Assembly: GCF_040126305.1 (NCBI RefSeq)
Contig: NZ_CP149510.1
Location: 417,001-481,000 of the forward strand
Length of the DNA stretch: 64,000 nt
Reading direction: 5' to 3'
Source of the DNA: Pararhizobium sp. A13
GTDB taxonomy: Bacteria > Pseudomonadota > Alphaproteobacteria > Rhizobiales > Rhizobiaceae
Each line of letters begins with the position of its first letter. Position 1 is the stretch's first letter. Positions 52,863 through 62,458 of this stretch are shown here, piece after piece. The notes beneath the pieces are model-generated. The model was not told the origin of the DNA. It saw only the letters and a list, made by a program, of their open reading frames with translations, and did not search any database. Made by a program: the position numbers and the translations under genes.

Positions 52863-54203
52863 TCACGCCAAAAGATCGTTCATCACCTTGCGGAACCGGG
52901 ACGATATCTCGTCGCGTCGATGATGACGCCCGCCTTCGACCTGCTTGCGGCCAGCGACCCAGACGCTGTCAGGTTTCGTTCCATTGGCAAAGAGCCAGGA
53001 ATCGAGAACCGCGTCATCGGCCAGACCGCCATCCGGCACCGCCACGCTGACGAAATCCGCCGGGTTGCCGGCGGCAATCCCCGACTTCGATGCCAGTGCG
53101 ATACCGCCGCCGTCAACCGCGCCGTCGAACAGAGCACGACCGGTCGATTGACCAGGCACCGCCAGAACGTTGCGCGAGCGATGCAACAGGCGCTGCGAAT
53201 ATTCCAACTGCCGAAGCTCGTCGGGAAGACCGATCAGGACATTGGAATCCGAGCCAATACCGAATTTTCCGCCCGCTTCGCCGAAGACGACCGCGTTGAA
53301 CGTGCCGTCGCCAAGATTGGCCTCGGTGATCGGGCAAAGGCCGGCAATCGCCTTGCTTTGCGCCATGCGCCGGGTTTCGTCGTCCGTCATATGCGTCGCA
53401 TGGATCAGGCACCAGCGGCCATCAAGGCCGGCATTATCGAGCAGCCATTCGACCGGCCGCGCACCGGACCATGCGATGCAATCCTCCACTTCCTTGACCT
53501 GCTCGGCCACATGGATATGGATCGGGCCTTGCTTGGCCATCGCAACGACGGCCGTCAATTCTTCCGGCGTCACCGCCCGCAAGCTATGCGGCGCCACGCC
53601 AACGCGTCCATCCGGCAACCCCTTGACTGCCAGATGGCAGCCGTCGAGCAGCCGCTCGAAGCTCTCGACCGTGTTGATGAAGCGCCGCTGCCCCTCATTC
53701 GGCGCGGCGCCGCCGAAGGTCGAATGCGCATAGAACACCGGGAGCAGCGTCAGGCCGATGCCTGTCTGCGAGGCCGCTGCTGCAAGGCGCTGCGCCATCT
53801 CGGCGATGTCGGCATAAGGCCTGCCGTCGATATCGTGATGGAGATAGTGGAATTCGCCGACGCGGGAAAAGCCAGCTTCCAACATTTCCATATAGAGCTG
53901 GCTGGCAACGGCCTCGACATGATCCGGCGTCATCGACAGGGCGAAGCGATACATCACATTGCGCCAGCTCCAGAAACTGTCGGCGCCGGGCCCACGCGTT
54001 TCCGCAAGCCCCGCCATGCCGCGCTGGAATGCGTGGCTATGCAGGTTCGGCATGCCGGACACGAGTATATGGTGGCACTCATCACCCGCCTGCGCCGCCA
54101 CTCCGGTTTCGACCGAAGCAATCCGCCCGCCATCGAACGATATCCGCGCATCCTTCTGCCACCCTGCCGGCAACAAGGCCGATTTCACATGAATGCTGTC
54201 CAA
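52863..54203 (-). CDS. hutF: formimidoylglutamate deiminase
   Basis: Amidohydrolase converting N-formimino-L-glutamate to N-formyl-L-glutamate and ammonia, 446 residues. Metal site MPNLHSHAFQRGMAGLAETR near 50-69, HIHVAEQVKEVEDC near 220, CLIHATHMTDDETRRMA near 255, and GIGSDSNVLIGLPDELRQLE near 305. A TTG start at 54203, 8 bp after GGAGAGGG, gives the usual N-terminus (HVKSALLPAGW); ATG 54254 is the nearest ATG start. Its presence with hutG defines the two-step N-formylglutamate branch. Confidence 0.94.
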   Translation of the reverse strand: MDSIHVKSALLPAGWQKDARISFDGGRIASVETGVAAQAGDECHHILVSGMPNLHSHAFQRGMAGLAETRGPGADSFWSWRNVMYRFALSMTPDHVEAVASQLYMEMLEAGFSRVGEFHYLHHDIDGRPYADIAEMAQRLAAAASQTGIGLTLLPVFYAHSTFGGAAPNEGQRRFINTVESFERLLDGCHLAVKGLPDGRVGVAPHSLRAVTPEELTAVVAMAKQGPIHIHVAEQVKEVEDCIAWSGARPVEWLLDNAGLDGRWCLIHATHMTDDETRRMAQSKAIAGLCPITEANLGDGTFNAVVFGEAGGKFGIGSDSNVLIGLPDELRQLEYSQRLLHRSRNVLAVPGQSTGRALFDGAVDGGGIALASKSGIAAGNPADFVSVAVPDGGLADDAVLDSWLFANGTKPDSVWVAGRKQVEGGRHHRRDEISSRFRKVMNDLLA

Positions 54204-54260
54204 GGCCGAACCCTCTCCCGTTTTCGATAAAATCAAAAAACCACTTGCGCTCATTTTCTT

Positions 54261-54274
54261 TATGTCTATACATA
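54261..54274. promoter_or_regulatory. candidate HutC operator between hutF and hutI
   Basis: TATGT-CTAT-ACATA: 5-bp inverted repeat in the 100-bp divergent gap, in the form of known HutC/GntR sites (TGTATATACA-like). It lies 30 bp before the hutI ATG, so binding could block both promoters. Confidence 0.55.
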
Positions 54275-54303
54275 ATAGCACGAAAAGGAAAGGCTAGAAA
54301 ACG

Positions 54304-55554
54304 ATGTCTTCCATAAAATCGACACCAGACGGATCTCGGCCAACCGCCTGCGATCGCCTTTGGCGAAACGCGCGGCTCGCAACCTTGAACCCGGCCTTGC
54401 CGGGTCTCGGCCTTGTCGAGAACGGCGTCATCGCGGTTGAGGACGGGCGCATCGTCTATGCCGGCAGCGAAGCAGATCTGCCTTTCTCCATTGAAAATGC
54501 CGGCGAGGTGATCGATTGCGGCGGCCGCTGGATCACGCCCGGCCTGATCGACTGCCACACGCATCTCATTCATGCCGGAGACCGCGCCAACGAATTCGAG
54601 ATGCGCCTTGCCGGGGCAACCTATGAAGAGGTCGCGCGTGCCGGAGGCGGCATCGTCTCGTCGGTCCGTGCGCTGCGCGAAGCCAGCGAAGACGAGCTTG
54701 TACGCCAGACCCTTCCTCGCCTGGATGCCCTGATGGCTGAAGGCGTGACCACCGTCGAAGTCAAATCCGGCTACGGGCTTGACCTCGAAAACGAAGCGAA
54801 GGCCCTGCGCGCCGCGCGCCGCCTTGGCGAAGAACGCGACGTGGCGATCCGCACCACCTTCCTCGGCGCCCATGCGCTGCCGCCGGAATTCAAGGGCGAC
54901 AAGGCCGGTTATATCGCCAAGGTCGCCGACGAAATGCTGCCCGCGATCGCCGCCGAAGGACTGGCCGACGCGATCGACGGCTTTTGCGAGGGCATCGCGT
55001 TTTCGACGGACGAAATGCGGCTGGTTTTCGATGCGGCGAAGGCGCATGGCCTGCCGGTCAAGCTGCATGCCGACCAGCTGTCAAACCTTCACGGCGCAGC
55101 CCTTGCCGCCGAATATGGCGCTCTTTCGGCCGATCATCTCGAATATACCGACGAAGCCGGAGCGCAAGCGATGGCGAAGAGCGGCACGGTCGCCGTCATC
55201 CTGCCCGGCGCCTTCTATTTCATCCGCGAAACCAAGAAACCGCCGATCGACCTGTTCCGCAAGGCCGGCGTTGCGATGGCGATCGCCACCGACAGCAATC
55301 CCGGCACCTCGCCGCTGACTTCGCTGCTTCTGACCATGAACATGGCGGCGACCTTGTTCGACATGACGGTCACCGAATGCATCGCCGGCGTGACGCGGGA
55401 GGCAGCACGCGCACTCGGGCTCGTCGACGAGGTGGGGACGCTCGAACCCGGAAAATGGGCCGATTTTGCCATCTGGAACATCGAGCGGCCCGCTGAACTC
55501 GTCTATCGCATGGGCTTTAACCCGCTGCATGCGCGCGTCCGCAACGGACATTGA
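54304..55554 (+). CDS. hutI: imidazolonepropionase
   Basis: Third enzyme of histidine degradation: opens 4-imidazolone-5-propionate to formiminoglutamate. 416 residues. Metal site [20 protein letters not shown] near 80-99, [20 protein letters not shown] near 155, and [20 protein letters not shown] near 256, ending with [16 protein letters not shown] near 335. AAAAGGAAAGG precedes the ATG. Divergent from hutF. Confidence 0.96.
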   Translation: MSSIKSTPDGSRPTACDRLWRNARLATLNPALPGLGLVENGVIAVEDGRIVYAGSEADLPFSIENAGEVIDCGGRWITPGLIDCHTHLIHAGDRANEFEMRLAGATYEEVARAGGGIVSSVRALREASEDELVRQTLPRLDALMAEGVTTVEVKSGYGLDLENEAKALRAARRLGEERDVAIRTTFLGAHALPPEFKGDKAGYIAKVADEMLPAIAAEGLADAIDGFCEGIAFSTDEMRLVFDAAKAHGLPVKLHADQLSNLHGAALAAEYGALSADHLEYTDEAGAQAMAKSGTVAVILPGAFYFIRETKKPPIDLFRKAGVAMAIATDSNPGTSPLTSLLLTMNMAATLFDMTVTECIAGVTREAARALGLVDEVGTLEPGKWADFAIWNIERPAELVYRMGFNPLHARVRNGH

Positions 55555-55601
55555 AATTGGAGACGCGTGAGCCTGGCTCCGCGCATTGGTGAGGATTTCG
55601 C

Positions 55602-57137
55602 ATGACCTTGACTCTTCAGCCGGGCTCCGTCCCGCTTTCGACACTCGAAACCATCTACTGGACCGGAGAACCCGCCCGGCTTGATCCCTCCTTCGACAAG
55701 GGCATCGAGAAAGCCGCTGCCCGCATTGCCGAAATCGCCGCGGGCAATGCGCCGGTCTATGGCATCAACACCGGCTTCGGCAAACTGGCGAGCATCAAGA
55801 TCGATGCCGCCGACGTCGCCACCCTGCAGCGCAACCTGATCCTCTCCCACTGCTGCGGCGTCGGCCAGCCACTTGCCGAAAACATCGTCCGCCTGATCAT
55901 GGCGCTGAAACTCGTCTCTCTGGGACGCGGCGCATCGGGCGTCCGGCTCGAACTCGTCCGCCTGATCGAAGCAATGATGGAAAAGGGCGTCATCCCGGTC
56001 ATCCCGGAAAAGGGCTCCGTCGGTGCATCCGGCGATCTCGCGCCGCTCGCGCATCTGGCCGCAGTCATGATGGGTCATGGCGAAGCCTACTTCGACGACG
56101 AGCAGTTGGACGGCGGCACCGCTCTCGAGCGCGCCGGCCTGACGCCGGTCGTGCTGGCTGCCAAGGAAGGCCTGGCGCTGATCAACGGCACACAGGTCTC
56201 GACCGCGCTGGCGCTCGCTGGCCTGTTCCGTGCCCACCGCGCCGCACAGTCGGCCCTCATCACCGGCGCGCTTTCGACCGATGCCGCCATGGGCTCCTCG
56301 GCGCCGTTCCATCCGGATATCCATACGCTGCGCGGCCACAAGGGACAGATCGACGCGGCCGCCGCGCTGCGCAGCCTCCTCAAGGGCTCGGTGATTCGCG
56401 AAAGCCATATCGAGGGCGACGAGCGCGTTCAGGATCCCTACTGCATCCGCTGCCAGCCACAGGTCGACGGCGCCTGCCTCGATCTCATGCGCTCCGTTGC
56501 CCGCACGCTCGAAATCGAAGCCAATGCCGTCACCGACAATCCGCTGGTGCTGTCCGACAATTCCGTCGTCTCCGGCGGCAATTTCCACGCCGAGCCGGTC
56601 GCCTTCGCCGCCGACCAGATTGCGCTCGCCATCTGCGAAATCGGCGCTATCTCGCAGCGCCGGATCGCGCTGCTAGTCGACCCGGCACTGTCCTACGGCC
56701 TGCCGGCGTTTCTGGCCAAGAAGCCGGGCCTCAACTCCGGCCTGATGATCGCCGAAGTGACCTCGGCTGCACTGATGTCGGAAAACAAGCAGATGTCGCA
56801 TCCGGCCTCGGTCGATTCCACCCCGACCTCGGCCAACCAGGAAGACCACGTCTCCATGGCCTGCCACGGCGCCCGGCGTCTTCTGCAGATGACCGACAAC
56901 CTGTTTTCGATCATCGGCATCGAGGCGCTGACGGCCGCGCAGGGCATCGATTTCCGCGCGCCGCTCGTCACCAGCCCGGAACTGACCAAGGCCATCGCCG
57001 CGATCCGCTCCGTTGTCCCGACGCTGGAGATCGACCGCTACATGGCGACCGACCTCAAAGCGGCGAGCGACCTCGTCCGCTCCGGCGCCCTGAACGCCGC
57101 GGTTTCGTCTGGCATCCTGCCCGTTCTGGAGGCTTGA
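55602..57137 (+). CDS. hutH: histidine ammonia-lyase
   Basis: First step of the pathway: histidine to trans-urocanate and ammonia. 511 residues. The autocatalytic MIO cofactor triad Ala142-Ser143-Gly144 is intact in [25 protein letters not shown] at 53-63, VTDNPLV near 310 and NQEDHVSMA near 410 complete the active site. Directly followed by hutG with no gap (stop then ATG). Contrast with the paralogue at 62459-63955. Confidence 0.97.
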   Translation: MTLTLQPGSVPLSTLETIYWTGEPARLDPSFDKGIEKAAARIAEIAAGNAPVYGINTGFGKLASIKIDAADVATLQRNLILSHCCGVGQPLAENIVRLIMALKLVSLGRGASGVRLELVRLIEAMMEKGVIPVIPEKGSVGASGDLAPLAHLAAVMMGHGEAYFDDEQLDGGTALERAGLTPVVLAAKEGLALINGTQVSTALALAGLFRAHRAAQSALITGALSTDAAMGSSAPFHPDIHTLRGHKGQIDAAAALRSLLKGSVIRESHIEGDERVQDPYCIRCQPQVDGACLDLMRSVARTLEIEANAVTDNPLVLSDNSVVSGGNFHAEPVAFAADQIALAICEIGAISQRRIALLVDPALSYGLPAFLAKKPGLNSGLMIAEVTSAALMSENKQMSHPASVDSTPTSANQEDHVSMACHGARRLLQMTDNLFSIIGIEALTAAQGIDFRAPLVTSPELTKAIAAIRSVVPTLEIDRYMATDLKAASDLVRSGALNAAVSSGILPVLEA

Positions 57138-57956
57138 ATGAGCGTCTTTGAAGTCAAACAGGGCTCATCGCCCGTCATTCTCGGTTTTCCGCACACCGGC
57201 ACCGACGTTCCGGCCGCCATCTGGGAGCGGCTGAACGACAATGGCCGCATCCTCGCCGACACCGACTGGCATATCCATCATCTCTATGATGGTTTGCTGC
57301 CGGAAGTGACGACGGTGCGCGCCACCTTCCATCGCTACGTCATCGACGCCAACCGCGATCCGGAGGGGGTGAGCCTCTACCCCGGCCAGAACACCACCGG
57401 CCTCGTTCCCGGCACCGATTTCGACGGCGTCTCGATCTGGAAGGACGGCGAACAGCCGACCGAAGCTGATATCGCCGTCCGGCTTGCCGACTTTCACGCG
57501 CCCTATCATGCAGCGCTTGCCGCCGAGATCGAACGGGTAAAGGCAATCCATGGCGTCGCCGTACTCTACGACTGCCACTCCATCCGATCGGATATTCCCT
57601 TCCTGTTCGACGGCACGCTGCCCGATTTCAACATCGGCACGGATAGCGGCAAGACCTGCGATCCGGCCATTCAGGATGCAACTGTCGATGTCGTCCTGAA
57701 TGCGCAGGGCTACACCAGCATCCTCAACGGCCGCTTCAAGGGCGGTTGGACGACGCGTCACTATGGCCGGCCCGAAACCGGCGTGCACGCGATCCAGATG
57801 GAGCTGGCGCAGTCCACGCATCTAGCCAGCGAAATGCCGCCCTTCTCCTATGACGAAGACAAGGCGGCCAAGCTTCGCATTCACCTCAAAGACATTCTCA
57901 CGCGCATTGAAACGACAGCGCTGACACTGGCACACACCAAAAGGGGAACCAAATGA
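57138..57956 (+). CDS. hutG: N-formylglutamate deformylase
   Basis: Hydrolyses N-formyl-L-glutamate to glutamate and formate, finishing the pathway. 272 residues, zinc amidohydrolase of the HutG/FGase family: [18 protein letters not shown] near 15-32, [15 protein letters not shown] near 42, [20 protein letters not shown] near 69, and [20 protein letters not shown] near 142. The hutU ATG overlaps its stop. Confidence 0.95.
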   Translation: MSVFEVKQGSSPVILGFPHTGTDVPAAIWERLNDNGRILADTDWHIHHLYDGLLPEVTTVRATFHRYVIDANRDPEGVSLYPGQNTTGLVPGTDFDGVSIWKDGEQPTEADIAVRLADFHAPYHAALAAEIERVKAIHGVAVLYDCHSIRSDIPFLFDGTLPDFNIGTDSGKTCDPAIQDATVDVVLNAQGYTSILNGRFKGGWTTRHYGRPETGVHAIQMELAQSTHLASEMPPFSYDEDKAAKLRIHLKDILTRIETTALTLAHTKRGTK

Positions 57957-59626
57957 CCAATCCTCGTCACAACATCCGCGACGTCCGCGCAGCCCGCGGC
58001 ACCGAACTGACCGCGAAATCCTGGATGACCGAAGCGCCGCTTCGCATGCTGATGAACAATCTCGACCCGGACGTGGCCGAGAACCCGCATGAACTGGTCG
58101 TCTATGGCGGCATCGGCCGAGCCGCCCGCACCTGGGCCGACTTCGACAAGATCGTTGAGACGTTGCGCGACCTCAACGAAGACGAAACCCTGATGGTGCA
58201 GTCGGGCAAGCCGGTCGGCGTGTTCCGCACCCACAAGGATGCACCGCGTGTTCTGATCGCCAACTCCAACCTGGTGCCACACTGGGCGACCTGGGACCAT
58301 TTCAACGAGCTGGATAAGAAGGGTCTCGCCATGTACGGCCAGATGACCGCCGGGTCGTGGATCTATATCGGCAGCCAGGGCATCGTGCAGGGCACCTACG
58401 AAACCTTCGTCGAAGCCGGCCGCCAGCACTACAACGGCGACCTCAAGGGCAAGTGGGTGCTGACCGGTGGTCTCGGCGGCATGGGCGGCGCCCAGCCGCT
58501 CGCCGCCGTCATGGCCGGCGCGTGCTGCCTTGCCGTCGAATGCAATCCCGACTCGATCGATTTCCGCCTGCGCACCCGCTACGTCGACGCCCGCGCCGAA
58601 ACCCTCGACGAAGCGATGGAGATGATCGCGCGCTGGACCGCCGCCGGCGAGGCAAAATCCGTCGGCCTGCTCGGCAACTGCGCCGAAATCCTGCCGGAAA
58701 TGGTCCGCCGCGGCATCCGTCCCGACATGGTCACCGACCAGACCTCGGCCCACGACCCGATCAACGGTTACCTGCCGAAGGGCTGGACCATGGCTGAGTG
58801 GAAGGCAAAGCGCGAAAGCGACCCCAAGGCCGTCGAAAAGGCTGCCCGCGCCTCGATGCGCGAACATGTCGAAGCGATGATCGCCTTCCAGGACATGGGC
58901 ATCCCGACCTTCGACTACGGCAATAACATCCGCCAGGTCGCCAAGGAAGAAGGCCTCGAAAACGCCTTCGCCTTCCCGGGCTTCGTTCCGGCCTATATCC
59001 GCCCGCTGTTCTGCCGCGGCATCGGTCCGTTCCGCTGGGCTGCCCTGTCGGGCGATCCGGAGGATATCCGCAAGACCGATGCCAAGGTCAAGGAACTCAC
59101 CCCCGGCAACAAGCACCTGCACAACTGGCTCGACATGGCCGCCGAGCGCATCGCCTTCCAGGGCCTGCCGGCACGCATCTGCTGGGTCGGCCTCGGCGAT
59201 CGCCACCGCCTCGGCCTCGCCTTCAACGAGATGGTCAAGAACGGCGAACTGAGCGCCCCGGTCGTTATCGGCCGCGATCACCTCGATAGTGGCTCCGTCG
59301 CCTCGCCGAACCGCGAGACCGAAGCGATGAAGGACGGCTCTGACGCCGTCTCCGACTGGCCGCTGCTCAACGCGCTCCTCAACACCGCATCGGGCGCCAC
59401 CTGGGTGTCGCTGCATCACGGCGGCGGGGTCGGCATGGGCTTCTCGCAGCACTCGGGCGTCGTCATCTGCGCCGATGGCACTGACGATGCTGCCCGCCGC
59501 CTGGAACGCGTTCTCTGGAACGACCCGGCGACCGGCGTCATGCGCCACGCCGACGCCGGCTACGACATCGCCCTTGATTGCGCCAAGGAAAAGGGCCTGC
59601 GTCTGCCGGGCATTCTCGGAAACTAA
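57953..59626 (+). CDS. hutU: urocanate hydratase
   Basis: Second step: adds water to urocanate giving imidazolonepropionate, using tightly bound NAD+. 557 residues, full length. NAD-binding [20 protein letters not shown] near 170-189; [19 protein letters not shown] near 408 includes the active-site Cys region; [19 protein letters not shown] near 485. Last of the co-transcribed hutI-H-G-U genes, followed by a hairpin. Confidence 0.97.
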   Translation: MTNPRHNIRDVRAARGTELTAKSWMTEAPLRMLMNNLDPDVAENPHELVVYGGIGRAARTWADFDKIVETLRDLNEDETLMVQSGKPVGVFRTHKDAPRVLIANSNLVPHWATWDHFNELDKKGLAMYGQMTAGSWIYIGSQGIVQGTYETFVEAGRQHYNGDLKGKWVLTGGLGGMGGAQPLAAVMAGACCLAVECNPDSIDFRLRTRYVDARAETLDEAMEMIARWTAAGEAKSVGLLGNCAEILPEMVRRGIRPDMVTDQTSAHDPINGYLPKGWTMAEWKAKRESDPKAVEKAARASMREHVEAMIAFQDMGIPTFDYGNNIRQVAKEEGLENAFAFPGFVPAYIRPLFCRGIGPFRWAALSGDPEDIRKTDAKVKELTPGNKHLHNWLDMAAERIAFQGLPARICWVGLGDRHRLGLAFNEMVKNGELSAPVVIGRDHLDSGSVASPNRETEAMKDGSDAVSDWPLLNALLNTASGATWVSLHHGGGVGMGFSQHSGVVICADGTDDAARRLERVLWNDPATGVMRHADAGYDIALDCAKEKGLRLPGILGN

Positions 59627-59634
59627 AAGGACGG

Positions 59635-59664
59635 CCCGGACCTCGGCGTTTTACGAGGTCCGGG
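59635..59664 (+). terminator. hairpin after hutU
   Basis: CCCGGACCTCG (59635-59645) and CGAGGTCCGGG (59654-59664): perfect 11-bp stem, 8-nt loop, starting 9 bp after the hutU stop. No long T-run follows, but the loop itself is T-rich. Likely transcript end or attenuator before hutD. Confidence 0.6.
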
Positions 59665-59781
59665 AAGCCTTGTAGAATGATAGCGGCTTTCTCTACTGCA
59701 ACTTTGCCAACGAAGACGTCGCATTCAGTATTTGGCTGAGCGCGACAGACAAAAGGGATCCCACCTTCGAGGATTATGGCC

Positions 59782-60348
59782 ATGCAAGTTCTTCGCTCGG
59801 AAAACTACCGCCGCATGCCTTGGAAAAACGGCGGCGGCGAAACCACGGAGATTGCGGTGTTTCCGCCGGAGGCTGATCTGGCAGCCTTCGGCTGGCGCGT
59901 CAGCATGGCTACCGTGGCGACTGATGGGCCGTTTTCCGTCTTTGCCGGCATCGACCGGACCTTGTCGATTCTTGACGGACACGGGATGGAACTGAACATT
60001 GAAGGAAGGGCACCGGTCGTGCTGACGCAGGCATCCCGCCCGCTCGCTTTTCCGGCTGATGCCCCGACATCCGCGCGACTGGTATCGGGTGCGATTGTCG
60101 ATCTGAACGTCATGACCAGGCGCGGACAATGGGCGCATCAGGTCGAAAAGCGGATCGTCGAGGGACAGCACCACTTGGATGCCGAGGGCGGAGTCACGAT
60201 GCTTCTGTCGCTCGGCAACATACGGATCGATGCGGGAGATCACGCTGTTGAGCTGGGCAGGCTCGATTGCGCCATACTTGAAGGTGTTGTCTTGATCACA
60301 TCCGACATGCCGACGGAGGCCTATCTGATCCGCATCGGTGCAGCCTGA
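59782..60348 (+). CDS. hutD: HutD-family protein
   Basis: 188-residue bicupin of the HutD/Ves family. Family N-terminus MQVLRSENYRRMPWKNGGGE, then TEIAVFPPEADLAAFGWRVS and FSVFAGIDRTLSILDGHGME. HutD is proposed to limit hut operon output by binding an intermediate, possibly formylglutamate; its exact role is not settled. Start could be ATG 59776 or 59782; GAGGATT fits the latter spacing better. It is 155 bp after hutU, beyond the hairpin, so expression may be lower. Confidence 0.9.
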   Translation: MQVLRSENYRRMPWKNGGGETTEIAVFPPEADLAAFGWRVSMATVATDGPFSVFAGIDRTLSILDGHGMELNIEGRAPVVLTQASRPLAFPADAPTSARLVSGAIVDLNVMTRRGQWAHQVEKRIVEGQHHLDAEGGVTMLLSLGNIRIDAGDHAVELGRLDCAILEGVVLITSDMPTEAYLIRIGAA

Positions 60349-60351
60349 GCG

Positions 60352-61272
60352 CTACTTTTTGCGGGCAAGATGCCCCAGGACATGGGAGATCAGTCGTCCG
60401 ACAACCGTCGCTGTCAAGTCGTTGATATCGCGCTTTGGCTGAAATTCAACAATCGAAAATCCGGCGAGCGTGCGGCCCGCCATAGCCGATGCGATCAGGT
60501 CCGTCACCTCATCCAACCACAGGCCCCCGGGCGATAGCGCGTTGACGCCCGGGCAGATCGACGGGTCGAGCGCATCGACATCGATGTGAATGAGAAGCTT
60601 GCCATCACGCGGTATGGCAGTGGCAATTTCCGCCATGCCGTTCGCCCGCGCTTGGCGAACCGTGACGAGCCTTGAACCCCAGCCTTTCGCAGCCTCCACC
60701 TCTTGCGCGCGGGCGCTGCCGACAGCGCGGATGCCGACCTGCGTCATCGAGCGGACAAAGGGGAGTTCCGAAGCGCGCCGCATCGTGCTGGAATATCCGA
60801 GCGTCTCGTCGCCGATCCTGTCGCGCCAGTCGATATGCGCGTCGATCTGCAGGATGTGCAGCGCATCAACATCGCCAAGGCCGCACATGAAGGGGATTGC
60901 AGTGGAATCGTCGCTACCGATCAGAATCGGAACGGCTCCGGCTGCGCGGATGTCCCGCGTGACCGCTTCAATGGCCGCACGATTGCCAGGATTATCATCC
61001 GGTTTCGTCGCCACGTCTCCGTGATCGAAAACCTCCAGGGCGCCATCGTTCAACAGCGGGCCGTCGAAATCGAAGTCCCAATGATCGATATGAACGGAGG
61101 CCGCCGTGATGGCACGGCGGACAGCATCCGGCGCTGAGATGCCATTCTCGTGCGCTGCTTGCGCGCCATATGCTGTGCCGTGAACAGCGCCGAAGATCGC
61201 AACCGAGCCCGGTCGAGCTTCAGCCGCCACGGGTATGCCGAGAAATGTTTCGGATGCGAGGACGAGGGTCAT
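60352..61272 (-). CDS. arginase/agmatinase-family protein with altered metal ligand
   Basis: Ureohydrolase fold, 306 residues. DAHIDWRD at 144-151 and HIDVDALDPS at 229-238 supply the usual Asp/His manganese ligands. The first ligand motif, normally GGDHS, reads GSDDS at 119-123, with Asp122 in place of His. I recall this variant from a subgroup of rhizobial homologues. The reaction is unknown: candidates are formimino-, guanidino- or amidino-compound hydrolysis. It converges with hutD (3 bp apart) and follows the flavoenzyme gene by 2 bp on the same strand. Confidence 0.88.
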   Translation of the reverse strand: MTLVLASETFLGIPVAAEARPGSVAIFGAVHGTAYGAQAAHENGISAPDAVRRAITAASVHIDHWDFDFDGPLLNDGALEVFDHGDVATKPDDNPGNRAAIEAVTRDIRAAGAVPILIGSDDSTAIPFMCGLGDVDALHILQIDAHIDWRDRIGDETLGYSSTMRRASELPFVRSMTQVGIRAVGSARAQEVEAAKGWGSRLVTVRQARANGMAEIATAIPRDGKLLIHIDVDALDPSICPGVNALSPGGLWLDEVTDLIASAMAGRTLAGFSIVEFQPKRDINDLTATVVGRLISHVLGHLARKK

Positions 61273-61274
61273 GG

Positions 61275-62432
61275 TTAGGCCGCCCGCGCTGCCAGAAACC
61301 GGTCCATCGCCTCGAAGGAAAAGGCACCGATCGGCAGGTCCGTGCCACCATCCAGAGCCAGATCGGCAAGAATTTCGCCAACAACGCTGGTGAACTTGAA
61401 GCCATGGCCCGAACAGGGGGATGCGACGACAACGCGTTTGTCGCCGGGCAGACGATCGAGCAGGAAATCCTCGCTCGGCAGCATGGTATAGCGACAGGTG
61501 GTGGACCGCACCCGAAGACCCGCAGCCACCGGAAGCCGGTGCCGGATAAACGCATCGAGCAGGTTCGTGTCCCTGTCGTTGACAGGTGGATTGGGCTGGT
61601 TCGGGTCGATCGGCTCGCGAAAATGCGCATGACGGCCGACCTTGACGCCGTCCACGCCGATTGCCGGGAAGCCGAAGAAGGAGCCGTTTTCTCCCTCGTC
61701 ACGAATGAACACCGGCATGCGCTGCGGCATGGTGACGAACCCGTCGGTGGGCTGATACCAGGCGACGACCTGCTTGATCGGCACCGCATGGTCACGCAGC
61801 GCCGGCACCAGTTCGCCGATCCAGGAACCGGTCGCCACGATGACCTTGCTGGCCGCATAACGCCCCGTATCGGAGACAATTGTAACGCCGTGGTCGCTCG
61901 GCTCAATCGCCACGACCTTCTCGCCGAAATGCAGCGCAGCGCCATCGGTGGCTGCGAGTTTAAGATGGCCCATGACGGCCACCTCGGGCCGAAGATAGCC
62001 GCCCTGCGGATCAAGCAATGCGATCTCGTCTTCATCGAGCGAAAAGACCGGAAAGCGGCGGCGCATCGCGTCCGGATCAAGGGTCTCCAGCGGCAGATTG
62101 TGAAGGGCACAGCTTTTCTTCGTGCCATTGACGATCTTGCTGTCCGGCTTGCCGATCTGCAGGACACCGGTAATCGTCAGAATATCTTCCCGCAGCCGCG
62201 CCTCCAGCGTCCGCCAATTCGCATAGGCCCGCTGCAACAACGGCACATAGGACGGATCCTCGAAATAGCCGAGTCGGATCAGGCGACTGTCGCCGTGCGA
62301 AGAACTCAGCGCATGCGCGGGATAATAGGCATCGATGCCGATTATCTTCGCGCCCCGCGCCGCAAGATGCGCGATGGCAGCACTTCCCATGGCGCCAAGG
62401 CCAACAACGGCAACGTCAAAATGAGCAGTCAT
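61275..62432 (-). CDS. N-methyltryptophan/sarcosine oxidase-like flavoenzyme (SolA/MSOX family)
   Basis: 385-residue FAD enzyme related to monomeric sarcosine oxidase. FAD loop FDVAVVGLGAMGSAAIAHLA at 5-24; SSSHGDSRLIRLGYFEDPSY near 43-62; Cys313 in TTCRYTMLPSEDF matches the Cys that covalently binds FAD in this family; SPCSGHGFKFTSVVGEILAD near 338. It oxidises an N-methyl or secondary amino acid, product unknown. Between the arginase-like and HAL-like genes, spaced 2 and 26 bp, suggesting one operon. Confidence 0.88.
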   Translation of the reverse strand: MTAHFDVAVVGLGAMGSAAIAHLAARGAKIIGIDAYYPAHALSSSHGDSRLIRLGYFEDPSYVPLLQRAYANWRTLEARLREDILTITGVLQIGKPDSKIVNGTKKSCALHNLPLETLDPDAMRRRFPVFSLDEDEIALLDPQGGYLRPEVAVMGHLKLAATDGAALHFGEKVVAIEPSDHGVTIVSDTGRYAASKVIVATGSWIGELVPALRDHAVPIKQVVAWYQPTDGFVTMPQRMPVFIRDEGENGSFFGFPAIGVDGVKVGRHAHFREPIDPNQPNPPVNDRDTNLLDAFIRHRLPVAAGLRVRSTTCRYTMLPSEDFLLDRLPGDKRVVVASPCSGHGFKFTSVVGEILADLALDGGTDLPIGAFSFEAMDRFLAARAA

Positions 62433-62458
62433 CAGCAGTATCCTTTTAAGGAAGGGCT

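Noticed and set aside
57881..59548. 555-codon minus-strand open frame opposite hutU
   Set aside because: Shadow of the urocanase gene, with no family motifs.
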